Under the pieces are notes generated by a model. The model had not been told where the DNA came from. It worked only from the letters and a program-made list of their open reading frames with translations, and made no database searches. The position numbers and the translations under genes were made by a program. DNA of 64,000 nucleotides, taken from positions 1 through 64,000 of the forward strand of contig NZ_RDQF01000004.1 of assembly GCF_004114425.1 (NCBI RefSeq), in the 5' to 3' direction. This DNA comes from Bradyrhizobium vignae. Lineage in GTDB: Bacteria; Pseudomonadota; Alphaproteobacteria; Rhizobiales; Xanthobacteraceae. Shown in pieces: positions 1 through 11,593 of this stretch (within the stretch, counting starts at the first letter, position 1; each line of letters starts with the position of its first letter).

Positions 1-168
1 GTCGCTTCGCGACGGCCCTACGGGCCGACCTTGACTCGATCTGCGCGCGCCATCCTACGTGCTCCACGGTCGGGACGAAGAGCTGGCCTGCAATCGAACA
101 AAGAGCTGAACAAACCGCCTTGACACACCAAATCCCCATGTGAGCAATCCAGACTGCCTCAACGGAAA

Positions 169-202
169 GATCCTGGATTGCTTCGCTTCGCTCGCAGTGA
201 CG
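169..202. repeat. Intergenic repeat, GCGAAGCAATCC family
   Basis: GC-rich block with GGATTGCTTCGCTTCGCTCG next to GTGACG, downstream of the pimD-like gene. A copy in the opposite orientation lies at 51931-51960. The rest of 1-217 shows no convincing gene. Confidence 0.55.
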
Positions 203-217
203 TGACGGTGGTGATAC

Positions 218-1360
218 TCAGATCAACCCGCCCGCGTCCGCGACGCGGCGCTGGTGGTAGTCGGTGTCGCCGAACGTGTTCTCGATCATGGTGAGGCGCT
301 TGAAGTAGTGGCCGATCTTCGCCTCCATGGTCATGCCGATGCCGCCGTGGAGCTGGATCGACTGCTGGCCGACGAATTTGGCGGACTTGCCGATCTGCAC
401 CTTGGCCGCGGCGATCGCGTTGGACCGCTCCTTGGCGTTCTCGAAATCGTTCGCCATGGTCGCGAACATCGACATCGAGCGTGCCTGCTCGGCGGCGACG
501 AACATGTCGGAGGCGCGGTGCTGGAGCGACTGGAACGAGCCGATCGCGACGCCGAACTGTTTTCTGGTCTTGATGTACTCGACGGTGGTCTTGAGCGATT
601 CATCCATCAGGCCGACCGCCTCGGCACAGAGTGCGACGCGGGCGTCATCGACCACGCGCTCGATCAGTGCGAGCGAATCCTCGGGGTTGCCGAGCACGGC
701 ATCCGGGCCGACCTCGACACCGGTGAAGGTGATGTCGGCGGCGTGCAGGCCGTCCTGCGTCGGATAGCCCTTCCTGGCGACGCCCTTGGCATTCGCCGGG
801 ACCAGGAACACGCCGATGCCGGTCTTGTCGCGGCGGTCACCCCTGGTGCGGGCGGTGACGACAAGCGTGTCGGCATTCTCGCCATTGAGCACGACGAATT
901 TTTCGCCGTCGATGATCCAGCCATCGCCCTTCTTCTTCGCGGTCGTGGTGACGTCGAACAGATCGTAGCGCGAGTTCTTCTCGAGCTGCGCGAAGGCCAG
1001 CGTCTTGCTGCCGTCGATGATCCCGGGCACGTGCGCGGCCCTCTGCGCATCGGTGCCGGCATGGCGCAGGAAGCCGCCGCCGATCACGACCGTGGCGAGA
1101 TACGGCTCCAGCACCAGCGCCTTGCCGAGCGCCTCCATCACGATCATGGTCTCGACGCCGCCGCCGCCAAAGCCGCCGTCGGCCTCGCTGAAGGGCAGGC
1201 CGAGCAGGCCCTGCTCGGCGAGCTTGAGCCAGACGGTCTTGCTCCAGCCGCCCTTCTCCGCCATGTACTTCTTGCGGCTCTCGAAATCGTAGGAATCGGT
1301 CAAGAGGCCGTCGATGCTTTCCTTGAGAAGCCGCTGCTCCTCGTTCAAATCAAAATCCAT
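218..1360 (-). CDS. pimD: Acyl-CoA dehydrogenase, PimD-like small subunit
   Basis: This 380-residue flavoprotein-family acyl-CoA dehydrogenase is the last gene of the minus-strand operon. It has the N-terminal helical, middle beta and C-terminal helical layout of the family, with the C-terminal motif QLHGGIGMT. In R. palustris PimC and PimD are named as large and small subunits of a pimeloyl-CoA dehydrogenase, and the order here is the same. The residue matching the catalytic Glu of medium-chain enzymes is Gly (TFGDTD), and the isovaleryl-type position carries Ala (DDARVAL). This subunit therefore may not supply the catalytic base. The symbol rests on gene order and family. Confidence 0.88.
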   Translation of the reverse strand: MDFDLNEEQRLLKESIDGLLTDSYDFESRKKYMAEKGGWSKTVWLKLAEQGLLGLPFSEADGGFGGGGVETMIVMEALGKALVLEPYLATVVIGGGFLRHAGTDAQRAAHVPGIIDGSKTLAFAQLEKNSRYDLFDVTTTAKKKGDGWIIDGEKFVVLNGENADTLVVTARTRGDRRDKTGIGVFLVPANAKGVARKGYPTQDGLHAADITFTGVEVGPDAVLGNPEDSLALIERVVDDARVALCAEAVGLMDESLKTTVEYIKTRKQFGVAIGSFQSLQHRASDMFVAAEQARSMSMFATMANDFENAKERSNAIAAAKVQIGKSAKFVGQQSIQLHGGIGMTMEAKIGHYFKRLTMIENTFGDTDYHQRRVADAGGLI

Positions 1361-1388
1361 GTTTCTCTACTCTCCCGGTATCTGATGT

Positions 1389-1470
1389 CGTCATGCCCGG
1401 CCTTGTGCCGGGCATCCACGTTTCTCCGTGCCGCTAGGCGTGGATGGCCGGGTCAAGCCCGGCCATGACG
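1389..1470. repeat. Intergenic palindrome, CGTCATGCCCGG family
   Basis: Begins CGTCATGCCCGG and ends CCGGCCATGACG, with an internal inverted repeat around CATCCACG and CGTGGATG. It lies between pimD and pimC. A short relative is at 37778-37808. Confidence 0.7.
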
Positions 1471-1495
1471 TCGAGTGCATGGCGACGAGTTGCAA

Positions 1496-2686
1496 TCACA
1501 GCCCCAGCACCGCCTTGGCGATGATGTTGCGCTGGATCTCGTTGGAGCCGCCGTAGATCGAGACCTTGCGATTGTTGAAGTAGCTCGGCGCGATCTGGGC
1601 GGTCCAGTCCATGGCTTCGTTCGAGCCGTCGTCGCCGTGCACGTCGTAAGGCGCGGCGAACGGGCCGATTACTTCCATCAAGAGCTCGGTGGTGGTCTGC
1701 TGGATCTCGGAGCCCTTGATCTTCAGCACGGACGAGGCCGGATTGGGCTTGCCCTTGCCGTGCTTGCCTTCGTCGGCGACGACGCGCAGCTGCGTCAGCT
1801 CGAGCGCCTTCAGCTCGATCTCGCAGGCCGACAGCTTCTCGCGGAAGGCCGGGTCCTGGATGATCGGCTTGCCGCCGGATTCGACCTTGGAGGCGAGATC
1901 CTTGATGCGGCGGATGCGCTCCTTGGAGACGCCGACCCGCGCGATGCCGGTGCGCTCGTTGCCGAGCAGGAACTTGGCGTAGTCCCAGCCCTTGTTCTCC
2001 TCGCCGATCAGGTTCTCGATCGGGACTTCCACGTCGTCGAAGAACACCTCGTTGACCTCATGGCCGCCGTCGATAGTCTGGATCGGACGCACGGTGACGC
2101 CCTTCGACTTCATCGAGAACACGATGAAGGAGATGCCCATCTGCTTCTTCGCGGAGGGGTCGGTGCGGCAGAGGCAGAAGATCATGTCGGCGTGCTGGGC
2201 CAGCGTGGTCCAGGTCTTCTGGCCGTTGATGATCCACTTGTCGCCCTTGCGCTCGGCTTTCGTCTTCAGCGAAGCGAGGTCGGAGCCGGAGCCGGGCTCC
2301 GAAAAGCCCTGGCACCACCAGTCGTCGACATTGGCGATGCGCGGCAGATACTTCTTCTTCTGCTCCTCGTTGCCGAAGGTGTAGATGACGGGGCCGACCA
2401 TGCTGACGCCGAAGGCGAGCGGCTGCGGCGCGGGATGCGCCTGAAGCTCCTCGTTGAAGATGTAGTGCTGCACGGCGGTCCACCCGGTGCCGCCATATTC
2501 CTTGGGCCAGTGGCTGACGCCCCAGCCTTTCTTGTTGAGGATGCGCCACCACGTCACCATCTCGTCCTTGGTGAGATGCCGGCCCTCGACCAGCTTGCGC
2601 CGCGTATCCGGCGGCACGTTGTCGCGGAAGAACTGCCGCACTTCCTCGCGAAACGCCTGCTCTTCTTTCGTGAATGCGAGATCCAT
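1496..2686 (-). CDS. pimC: Acyl-CoA dehydrogenase, PimC-like large subunit
   Basis: This 396-residue acyl-CoA dehydrogenase is predicted to oxidise medium-chain or dicarboxylyl-CoA to the trans-2-enoyl-CoA with FAD. FAD-contact motifs include GFSEPGSGSD near residue 127 and YGGSNEIQRN near the C-terminus. The position of the medium-chain catalytic Glu is Gly. Glu244 in LGNERTGIARVG matches the alternative base of isovaleryl-CoA dehydrogenase, so this is probably the catalytic partner of the next gene. The start is supported by AGGAGG six to seven bases upstream. It is the fourth gene of the pim-like operon. Confidence 0.9.
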   Translation of the reverse strand: MDLAFTKEEQAFREEVRQFFRDNVPPDTRRKLVEGRHLTKDEMVTWWRILNKKGWGVSHWPKEYGGTGWTAVQHYIFNEELQAHPAPQPLAFGVSMVGPVIYTFGNEEQKKKYLPRIANVDDWWCQGFSEPGSGSDLASLKTKAERKGDKWIINGQKTWTTLAQHADMIFCLCRTDPSAKKQMGISFIVFSMKSKGVTVRPIQTIDGGHEVNEVFFDDVEVPIENLIGEENKGWDYAKFLLGNERTGIARVGVSKERIRRIKDLASKVESGGKPIIQDPAFREKLSACEIELKALELTQLRVVADEGKHGKGKPNPASSVLKIKGSEIQQTTTELLMEVIGPFAAPYDVHGDDGSNEAMDWTAQIAPSYFNNRKVSIYGGSNEIQRNIIAKAVLGL

Positions 2687-2716
2687 CGGATCCTCCTGTG
2701 AACGTTATTCCCTATT

Positions 2717-2814
2717 CGTCATTCCGGGCGCGCGAAGCGCGAACCCGCAAATCTCGAAATTTTGGCTCGAGGTTCCGGGTTCATTCGCGTGCCGCGAATG
2801 CCCGGGAACGACGG
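2717..2814. repeat. Intergenic palindrome, CGTCATTCCGGG family
   Basis: Starts CGTCATTCCGGG and ends CCCGGGAACGACGG, with an inner GCGCGAAGCGCG stem. Relatives lie at 5710-5799 and 40561-40663. It sits between pimC and pimB. Confidence 0.7.
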
Positions 2815-2820
2815 GGCCCG

Positions 2821-4008
2821 TTACTGCAGCACCTCGAACAGCCCGGCAGCGCCCATGCCGCCACCGACGCACATGGTGACGACCGCATATTTGGCCTTGC
2901 GGCGGCGGCCTTCGATCAAAGCGTGGCCGGTGAGGCGCGCGCCCGACATGCCGTAGGGATGGCCGACCGAGATCGCGCCGCCATTGACGTTGATCTTGTC
3001 GGGATCGATGCCGAGCTTGTCGCGGCAATACAGCACCTGCACCGCGAAGGCTTCGTTGAGCTCCCAGAGGCCGATGTCGTCGACGGTGAGACCGTGGCGC
3101 TTCAAAAGGCGCGGCACGGCGAAGACCGGGCCGATGCCCATCTCGTCCGGCTCGCAACCGGCGGAGACGAAACCGCGGAAGATGCCGAGCGGCGCAAGGC
3201 CGCGCTTGGCGGCTTCCTTGTCGCTCATGATGACGGAGGCGCTGGCGCCGTCGGAGAGCTGGCTGGCATTGCCGGCGGTGATGGTGAAGCCCTCGCCGCG
3301 CACCGGCTTGAGACCGGCGAGGCCCTCGATCGTGGTCTCGGGGCGCGGGCCTTCGTCCTGCGACAGCGTGACCTCCTTCATCGACACGGCGCCGGTTGCC
3401 TTGTCGGTGACCGCCATCTGCGTCGTGATCGGCGCGATCTCCTCCTTGAACTTGCCGCCCTGCTGGGCCGCAGCGGTGCGGCGCTGGCTCTCCAGCGAAT
3501 ATTCGTCCTGGCGTTCGCGCGAGATGCCGTAGCGCTTGGCGACGACCTCAGCGGTGTCGATCATGGGCATGTAGACCTCGCCCTTGATCTTGAGCAGCGC
3601 CGGATCCTGGGCGTGGAAGCCGTTCATCTTGTCGTTCTGCACGAGCGAGATCGACTCGCCACCGCCGCCGACCGCGATCTCGACGCCGTCGAAGATCACC
3701 GAACGCGCGGCGAGCGCGATGGCCTGCAGGCCCGAGGCGCATTGCCGGTCGATGGTGGTGCCGGCGACGGTGACGGGCAGACCGGCGCGGAGCAGCGCCT
3801 TGCGCGCGATGTTGCCGCCGGTCGCGCCCTGCTGGAGGGCTGCGCCCATCACGACGTCCTCGATCTCCTTCGGGTCGACTTTTGCGCGCGCGACCGCTTC
3901 GCCGATGGCGTGGCCGAGCAGGGTTGCGCCCTCGGTGGCGTTGAGCGCGCCGCGATAGGCCTTGCCGATCGGGGTGCGGGCAGTGGAAACGATGACGGCG
4001 TCGGTCAA
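2821..4008 (-). CDS. pimB: Acetyl-CoA acyltransferase (thiolase), PimB-like
   Basis: This 395-residue thiolase cleaves 3-ketoacyl-CoA with CoA, the last step of a beta-oxidation round. The acylated Cys is C90 in DRQCASG. The catalytic His lies in [14 protein letters not shown], and the second Cys lies in [10 protein letters not shown] near the C-terminus. The start codon is TTG. It overlaps the stop of the upstream ligase as TTGA and is preceded by AGGAGG with a six-base gap inside the ligase gene, so the two genes look translationally coupled. Length is normal for the family. Confidence 0.93.
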   Translation of the reverse strand: MTDAVIVSTARTPIGKAYRGALNATEGATLLGHAIGEAVARAKVDPKEIEDVVMGAALQQGATGGNIARKALLRAGLPVTVAGTTIDRQCASGLQAIALAARSVIFDGVEIAVGGGGESISLVQNDKMNGFHAQDPALLKIKGEVYMPMIDTAEVVAKRYGISRERQDEYSLESQRRTAAAQQGGKFKEEIAPITTQMAVTDKATGAVSMKEVTLSQDEGPRPETTIEGLAGLKPVRGEGFTITAGNASQLSDGASASVIMSDKEAAKRGLAPLGIFRGFVSAGCEPDEMGIGPVFAVPRLLKRHGLTVDDIGLWELNEAFAVQVLYCRDKLGIDPDKINVNGGAISVGHPYGMSGARLTGHALIEGRRRKAKYAVVTMCVGGGMGAAGLFEVLQ

Positions 4009-5687
4009 GAACGACCTCCTGATGCGGTTTTGGTGGATTGTGACGGTTTCTGCTGCTGGCGCAATTCGTGGCGCGACAATTTTCCGACCGGCGTGCGCGG
4101 CAGATCGTCGACGAACTCGACCGCGGCCGGCAGTTCGTGCTTGCCGAGCTTGCCGGCGAGCTGCGCGCGCAATTCGTCCAGCGAGAACGGCTTTGCGTCC
4201 GGCTTGAGCTTGATGAAGGCCTTCGCGGCCTCGCCGCGATACTGGTCGGGAATGCCGAGCACGATCACCTCGTGCACGCCCGGAATGGTGTAGATCGCCT
4301 GCTCGATCATCTGCGGATAGACGTTGAAGCCGCCGGAGATGATCATGTCCTTCTTGCGATCGACCAGGAAGAAATAGCCGTCGGTGTCGACATAGCCGAT
4401 GTCGCCGGTGAGGAAGCGGCCGTCGACGAAGGCCTCAGCGGATCCCTCCGGCTTGTTCCAGTAGCCCTTGGTGACGTTCGGGCCCTTGATGCGGATCTCG
4501 CCGACTTCGCCCGGCGGCAGCACGCGTTTGGGATCGTCGAGCGCGACGACGTCGAGCTCGATGCCGGGCAGCATCAGGCCGATCGAGCCGGGCTTGTCCG
4601 GGCCGGCGGGCGGGTGGCCGGTGCCGGGCGAGCAGGTCTCGGTCATGCCCCAGCCGCTGCGCAGCTTCTTGCCGATCTTGCGCTCGAAGAAGCTCGCGAT
4701 CTCCACCGGCAGCGGCGCGCCGCCGGAGCCGATGGTGACAAGCGAGGAGAAGTCGCGCTTGTCGAGATCGGGGAGCGCGGCGATCGCGATCCACATCGTC
4801 GGCACGCCCGGAAAATAAGTCGCGCGTTTCACCTCGATATCGCGCATCACGGCCTCGACGTCGAAGCGCTGATGCAGCGAGATCAGGTTGCCGCGGCGAA
4901 GCGAGGACAAGAGCACGACGGTGAGCGCGTAGATGTGGAACAGCGGCAGCACGCAGATCACGCGCTCGATCACGTCGCCGCGGGCGGCGCGCGCTGGCTT
5001 GCCCCAGACGTCGTAGATCGACACCGCCGCGGTGAGATTGCCGTGGGTCAGCATCGCGCCCTTGGGCAGGCCGGTGGTGCCGCCGGTATATTGCAGCAGC
5101 GCCACGTCGTCGGCCGTCACGGACGGCCACTGGGCCGGTGCGGTCGCGCCCTCGACAAAGGTCTTGAAGGTGACGATGCGGGGATCATCGGGAATCGCCG
5201 CCTGCGGCGTGCCGACCTTGCCCCAATGATCGTCCTCGCAGACGACGAGGCGATCGATCAGACCCTTCTCCAAAAATTTCAGCGCGGTCGGCAGCAGCGC
5301 CTGGAGATTCGAGGTCACGAGCACGCGCGAGCCGGAGTCGGAGACCTTGTGGGTCAGCGCGATCTCACCGTCGAGCGGCGACAGATGCGCGACGCGGCTG
5401 CCTGCCTTCAGCGCGCCGAAGAAATTGATGGGGTGGTCGGGCGTGTTGCCGAGGAACAACGCCACCGACGTGCCCTTGCCGCAGCCGGCCCGCAAGAACG
5501 CCGCGGCGGCGCGATCCACCATCGCGGCAAGCTCGGTGTAGGTCATGGGCCGGTCGCGAAACTCGATCGCAGTGCGCGGGCCGTAATCGGCGGCGGCTTT
5601 CGACAAGAGGTCGGGCAGCGTGCCCTGGACGATGGTGTCGTCCCACCGCACGCCCTCGGGATAAAACTGTTCGCCGGGATGGATCAT
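4005..5687 (-). CDS. pimA: AMP-forming acyl-CoA ligase, PimA-like
   Basis: This 560-residue ligase of the FadD/PimA family activates a fatty or dicarboxylic acid with ATP and CoA at the start of the pathway. The P-loop [13 protein letters not shown] lies near residue 200, [12 protein letters not shown] near 345, and [17 protein letters not shown] near 440. The C-terminal [10 protein letters not shown] holds the acetylation-site Lys. It is second in the operon after the fused hydratase/dehydrogenase and overlaps the thiolase start by four bases. Chain-length preference cannot be read from the sequence. Confidence 0.92.
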   Translation of the reverse strand: MIHPGEQFYPEGVRWDDTIVQGTLPDLLSKAAADYGPRTAIEFRDRPMTYTELAAMVDRAAAAFLRAGCGKGTSVALFLGNTPDHPINFFGALKAGSRVAHLSPLDGEIALTHKVSDSGSRVLVTSNLQALLPTALKFLEKGLIDRLVVCEDDHWGKVGTPQAAIPDDPRIVTFKTFVEGATAPAQWPSVTADDVALLQYTGGTTGLPKGAMLTHGNLTAAVSIYDVWGKPARAARGDVIERVICVLPLFHIYALTVVLLSSLRRGNLISLHQRFDVEAVMRDIEVKRATYFPGVPTMWIAIAALPDLDKRDFSSLVTIGSGGAPLPVEIASFFERKIGKKLRSGWGMTETCSPGTGHPPAGPDKPGSIGLMLPGIELDVVALDDPKRVLPPGEVGEIRIKGPNVTKGYWNKPEGSAEAFVDGRFLTGDIGYVDTDGYFFLVDRKKDMIISGGFNVYPQMIEQAIYTIPGVHEVIVLGIPDQYRGEAAKAFIKLKPDAKPFSLDELRAQLAGKLGKHELPAAVEFVDDLPRTPVGKLSRHELRQQQKPSQSTKTASGGRS

Positions 5688-5709
5688 TGCTTCTCTAAAC
5701 CACGCAGAC

Positions 5710-5799
5710 CGTCATTCCGGGCGGCTCGAAGAGCCGAACCCGGAATCTCGGGATTCTCAGGTGCGCAGCTGCGCACCATAGTTCGCCCTTCGGGCAGGG
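5710..5799. repeat. Intergenic palindrome, CGTCATTCCGGG family
   Basis: CGTCATTCCGGGCGGCTCG, then CGAACCCGGAATCTCG, then a second hairpin GTGCGCAGCTGCGCAC. It lies between pimF and pimA inside the operon, so it would be transcribed into the message. Confidence 0.7.
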
Positions 5800-5812
5800 G
5801 CAGCAGCGGCCA

Positions 5813-7909
<2,097 letters not shown>

Positions 7910-7954
7910 GGTGTCCCTCCTTGGTGGGGATTTACTTTTGTTCGATTTCGCGGT

Positions 7955-7971
7955 GCGGAATTTAATTCCGC
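7955..7971. promoter_or_regulatory. Palindromic operator-like site between pimF and the IclR gene
   Basis: GCGGAAT-TTA-ATTCCGC is an exact 7-bp inverted repeat with a 3-bp centre in the 130-base divergent region. IclR-family regulators commonly bind pseudopalindromes with GGAAT/ATTCC-like half-sites, so the neighbouring regulator is the obvious candidate. The binding itself is inferred. Confidence 0.6.
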
Positions 7972-8039
7972 ATCTTGACGGCAGGGTTATTTTGAAGCAC
8001 GGACGTTGTCAACGACTCCGCGCAAGAAGCAGATCAGGG

Positions 8040-8906
8040 ATGAAGCGTACAGGAAAGAAGGCTGCGACCGATCGGAATTTCGTCGTCGCGCTTTCCCGCG
8101 GACTGGATGTATTGCGCGCGTTCCAACCCAATGACGGCCTGCTCGGCAATCAGGAGATTGCGGCCCGCACCAAGCTGCCCAAGCCGACCGTGTCGCGGCT
8201 GACCTACACGTTGACCAAGCTCGGTTATCTGACGCCGGTTCCCCGGTTCGAGAAGTACCAGCTCGCCCCTGCAGCGATGTCCCTCGGCTATGCGGCATTA
8301 GCCAATCTGGGCGTTCGGCATTTGTCCGAGCCGTTCCGCGAGGAAGTGATGCGCGCGACCGGCGGCGCCGTCGCCGTCGGCGGCCGCGATCGTCACAGCA
8401 TGATCTATTTCGGGCAAAGTCGCGGCAGCGAGACGGTCGGTGTTCAACTTGACGTCGGCTCGCGCGTGCCGATTGCAACTACCGCGATGGGGCGCGCCTA
8501 TTACTGGGCCCTCGACGACGAGGGTCGCGCTGAAGTGTCGCGCATTCTGCGCGAACATTACGGCAGCCGCTGGCCGAAGATGCGCGACGGCTTGGAGCGG
8601 TCCGGCGAGATCATAGCGAAGTATGGCTTCGCCATTTCGGTCGGAGACTGGCACGACGACATCGGCGCCGCCGGAGTGGCGCTCAAGCTCAACGACGGAA
8701 CCGGACCTTACGCATTCAATTGCGGCGCGCCAGCATTCCGTTTCACGGAAGAGCGTTTGATCAACGACATTGGACCGCGTCTGCTTGCGATGGTAAGGAA
8801 CATCGAAGCGGCGCTCGGGGGTCTGATGCCGCATTCCAAAAAAGACATCAGCAAAAAGCTGAAATCAGGAGGAAAAGTTGCGCGTGTGGCCGAGGGATTC
8901 AGATAG
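8040..8906 (+). CDS. IclR-family transcriptional regulator
   Basis: This 288-residue regulator has an N-terminal winged HTH (NQEIAARTKLPKPTVSRL, near residues 38-55) and a C-terminal IclR effector domain ending in NDIGPRLLAM. The start chosen is the ATG at 8040, which gives a normal IclR N-terminus. The frame stays open further upstream into the pim promoter, but that part looks non-coding. It diverges from the pim-like operon and lies 66 bases upstream of the livG-type gene in the same direction. It probably controls the pim genes and perhaps the transporter. The effector is unknown. Confidence 0.88.
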   Translation: MKRTGKKAATDRNFVVALSRGLDVLRAFQPNDGLLGNQEIAARTKLPKPTVSRLTYTLTKLGYLTPVPRFEKYQLAPAAMSLGYAALANLGVRHLSEPFREEVMRATGGAVAVGGRDRHSMIYFGQSRGSETVGVQLDVGSRVPIATTAMGRAYYWALDDEGRAEVSRILREHYGSRWPKMRDGLERSGEIIAKYGFAISVGDWHDDIGAAGVALKLNDGTGPYAFNCGAPAFRFTEERLINDIGPRLLAMVRNIEAALGGLMPHSKKDISKKLKSGGKVARVAEGFR

Positions 8907-8972
8907 CCTTTGTCGTCACCGGGAGCGGTTCGCATCGCCCCATCGCTCACTGAAGAACGTGAGCGAGACGAG

Positions 8973-9770
8973 ATGACGCAGGCACAGCTCGCGCGGGGGA
9001 CATCGCCCCTGCTCGCAGTTCGCGACGTCAGCGTCGTGTTCGGCGGCATCGTTGCGCTCAACGGTGTGTCCTTCGACATGCACAAGGGCCAGATCCTCGG
9101 ATTGATCGGGCCCAACGGCGCCGGCAAGACCACGCTGTTCAACTGCCTCAGCCGGCTCTACCAGCCGTCGTCCGGCGACATTCTGATGGAAGGCGTGAGC
9201 ATCCTGTCGCGGCCACCGCACCGGATCGCCGAGATCGGCATCGGCCGCACCTTCCAGAACGTGGCGCTGTTCCCGAATCTGTCGGTGATGGACAACGTCC
9301 GCGTCGGCGCGCATTCGAAGACCTCCAGCGACATCATCAGCGACTCCTTAAGGCTGGCCTGGGTCCGGCGCAGCGAGACCGAGGTCAACAAGAAGGTGCA
9401 CGAGATCCTCGCCTATCTCGATCTCGAGGACGTCGCCCACACCGTGGTGTCAGGCCTGCCCTTCGGCACGCAGAAGCGGGTCGAGCTGGCGCGTGCGCTG
9501 GCCGCCGACCCGAAGATCCTGCTGCTCGACGAGCCGGCGGGCGGTCTCAATCATGAGGAGGTCTATGTGCTGGGCGACCTCATCCGCCGCATCCGCGATG
9601 AGCGCCACATGACCGTGCTGCTGGTCGAGCACCACATGGGCCTCGTGATGTCGATCGCCGACCACGTGGTCGCGCTCAATTTCGGCAAGAAGCTCGCGGA
9701 AGGCACCCCCGCCCAGGTGCAGGCGGACCCCCACGTCATCAAGGCCTATCTCGGGAGCAAAGACCAATGA
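8973..9770 (+). CDS. livG: Liv-type ABC transporter ATP-binding protein (LivG family)
   Basis: This 265-residue ATPase energises a branched-chain-amino-acid-type (HAAT) importer. It has the Walker A GPNGAGKTT, a signature-like region SGLPFGTQKRVELARA, Walker B LLLDEPAGGL and the switch His in VEHHMG. The Liv family also imports amides, dicarboxylates and aromatics, so the symbol names the family and not the substrate. The start was placed at the ATG at 8973, just before the conserved domain. Its stop overlaps the next start as ATGA. Confidence 0.92.
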   Translation: MTQAQLARGTSPLLAVRDVSVVFGGIVALNGVSFDMHKGQILGLIGPNGAGKTTLFNCLSRLYQPSSGDILMEGVSILSRPPHRIAEIGIGRTFQNVALFPNLSVMDNVRVGAHSKTSSDIISDSLRLAWVRRSETEVNKKVHEILAYLDLEDVAHTVVSGLPFGTQKRVELARALAADPKILLLDEPAGGLNHEEVYVLGDLIRRIRDERHMTVLLVEHHMGLVMSIADHVVALNFGKKLAEGTPAQVQADPHVIKAYLGSKDQ

Positions 9771-10480
9771 CGACACTGCTCAACGTCAAGGATCTGCGCG
9801 CCTATTACGGTCAGGTCCAGGCGCTCCATGGCCTGTCCTTCTCGCTCAACGAGGGATCGCTGACGACGCTGCTCGGGGCCAACGGCGCCGGCAAGACCAC
9901 GACGCTGCGCGCGATCTGCAACATGGTGCGCTCGACCGGCGCGATCGAGTTCGACGGCAAGCCGCTGAACAACCGCTCGACCGAGAACATCGTGCGGTAC
10001 GGCATTGCCCATGTGCCGCAGGGCCGCGGCACCTTCACCAACATGACCGTGGAGGAGAACCTCCAGCTCGGGGCGATCACCCGCAAGGACAGCGCCGGCA
10101 TCGTCTCCGACATCGAGCGCATGTATGCGCATTTCCCAGTCTTGAAGCAGCGCCACACCCAGCAGGCCGGCACGCTGTCCGGCGGCGAGCAGCAGATGCT
10201 GGCGGTCGCTCGGGCGCTGATGCTGCGGCCGCGCCTGATGCTGCTGGACGAGCCCTCCTTCGGGCTCGCGCCGCTGGTGGTGCGCGATCTGTTCGGCATC
10301 CTCGGCAAGATCAACCGCGAGGACAAGGTGTCGATCCTGGTGGTCGAGCAGAACGCCCAGCTCGCGCTCGAGCTCGCCGATCAGGCCTATGTGATCGAGA
10401 CCGGGCGCATCGTGATGTCGGGCAAGGCCAAGGACATCGCGAACAACGAAGAAATCCGCAAATCCTATCTGGGTTATTGA
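9767..10480 (+). CDS. livF: Liv-type ABC transporter ATP-binding protein (LivF family)
   Basis: This 237-residue second ATPase of the importer has Walker A GANGAGKTT, signature LSGGEQQMLAVARAL, Walker B LMLLDEPSFGLAP and the switch region VVEQNAQ. It begins inside the last codons of the livG-type gene (ATGA overlap). It is followed by a 232-base gap containing a palindromic repeat, and then the permease genes. Confidence 0.93.
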   Translation: MTTLLNVKDLRAYYGQVQALHGLSFSLNEGSLTTLLGANGAGKTTTLRAICNMVRSTGAIEFDGKPLNNRSTENIVRYGIAHVPQGRGTFTNMTVEENLQLGAITRKDSAGIVSDIERMYAHFPVLKQRHTQQAGTLSGGEQQMLAVARALMLRPRLMLLDEPSFGLAPLVVRDLFGILGKINREDKVSILVVEQNAQLALELADQAYVIETGRIVMSGKAKDIANNEEIRKSYLGY

Positions 10481-10524
10481 GGTGGGTGCATCGATGGAAT
10501 CGATCTATCCGCGCGCTCGCTACA

Positions 10525-10649
10525 CCTCTCCCGAAGGGAGAGGTCGATTTGCGAAAGCAAATCGGGTGAGGGGTTACGGTCTCTCGTTGGAGCGGCGCCC
10601 CCTCACCCGGATTGCTTCGCAATCCGACCTCTCCCCGCTGGGAAGAGGT
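10525..10649. repeat. Intergenic palindrome, CCTCTCCC family
   Basis: Begins CCTCTCCCGAAGGGAGAGG and ends near GACCTCTCCCCGCTGGGAAGAGG. GATTTGCGAAAGCAAATC and GGATTGCTTCGCAATCC form inner hairpins. It lies inside the liv gene cluster. A relative is at 28840-28977. Confidence 0.7.
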
Positions 10650-10712
10650 GTCGTCGCCGACGCCGTTCTCGCTCAATCCCAACTCGCAGCGCTATAGGGG
10701 AGCCCGAGGTCC

Positions 10713-11591
10713 ATGGAGCTTTTCACCAACCAGGTCCTGGCCGGCATCGCCACCGGCGCGATCTATGCCTGCATGGCGCTCGCCGTGGTCATGATCTACC
10801 AGGCGATCGACCATCTCAATTTCGCGCAAGGCGAGATGGCGATGTTCTCGACCTTCATCTCCTGGCAGTTGATGCAGTGGGGCGTGTCCTACTGGGCTGC
10901 CTTCATCATTACGCTGGCATTTTCCTTTGTCGCCGGCATCGCGATCGAGCGCATCCTGTTCAAGCCGCTCGCCAAGGCACCGGTGCTGACCAACGTCGCC
11001 GGCTTCATCGCCCTGTTTGCGATCATCAACTCCTCGGCCGGCCTGATCTGGGACTTCACCATCAAGCAATATCCGACCCCGTTCGGCTCCGCGCCGTTCC
11101 TGGGCAGCCAGCTGATCTCCACCCACCAGGCCGGCATGATCGGCGTCACCGTACTGCTGCTGCTCGGCCTCTATTTCTTCTTCCAGTACACCAGGATCGG
11201 CCTCGCCATGCGCGCCGCCGCCTCGGTGCCTGAATCGGCCCGCCTCGTCGGCATCAACACGAGCTGGATGATCGCGCTCGGCTGGGGCATGGCGACCGCG
11301 ATCGGCTCGATCGCCGGCATGCTGATCGCTCCCGTCGTGTTCCTCGAGCCGAACATGATGGGCGGCGTCCTGATCTACGGCTTCGCCGCGGCGGTGCTCG
11401 GCGGATTGTCGAGCCCGTTCGGCGCCGTGGTCGGCGGCTTCCTGGTCGGCGTCTTCGAGAATCTCGCCGGCACCTACATCCCAGGGGTCGGCAACGAGCT
11501 GAAACTTCCGATCGCGCTCGCGCTGATCATTTCCGTCCTGGTCGTCAAACCCGCTGGCCTGTTCGGCCGGCACATCGTCAAGCGAGTTTGA
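10713..11591 (+). CDS. livH: Liv-type ABC transporter permease (LivH family)
   Basis: This 292-residue inner-membrane permease starts with the family-typical N-terminus (QVLAGIATGAIYACMALA) and has about eight hydrophobic segments. It pairs with the LivM-type gene that overlaps its end. It is in one cluster with the two ATPases upstream and the four binding proteins downstream. Confidence 0.92.
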   Translation: MELFTNQVLAGIATGAIYACMALAVVMIYQAIDHLNFAQGEMAMFSTFISWQLMQWGVSYWAAFIITLAFSFVAGIAIERILFKPLAKAPVLTNVAGFIALFAIINSSAGLIWDFTIKQYPTPFGSAPFLGSQLISTHQAGMIGVTVLLLLGLYFFFQYTRIGLAMRAAASVPESARLVGINTSWMIALGWGMATAIGSIAGMLIAPVVFLEPNMMGGVLIYGFAAAVLGGLSSPFGAVVGGFLVGVFENLAGTYIPGVGNELKLPIALALIISVLVVKPAGLFGRHIVKRV

Positions 11592-11593
11592 TC

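Noticed and set aside
7975..7993. Promoter TTGACG with TTATTTT for the IclR gene
   Set aside because: The spacing is only about six to eight bases, too short for a sigma-70 promoter.
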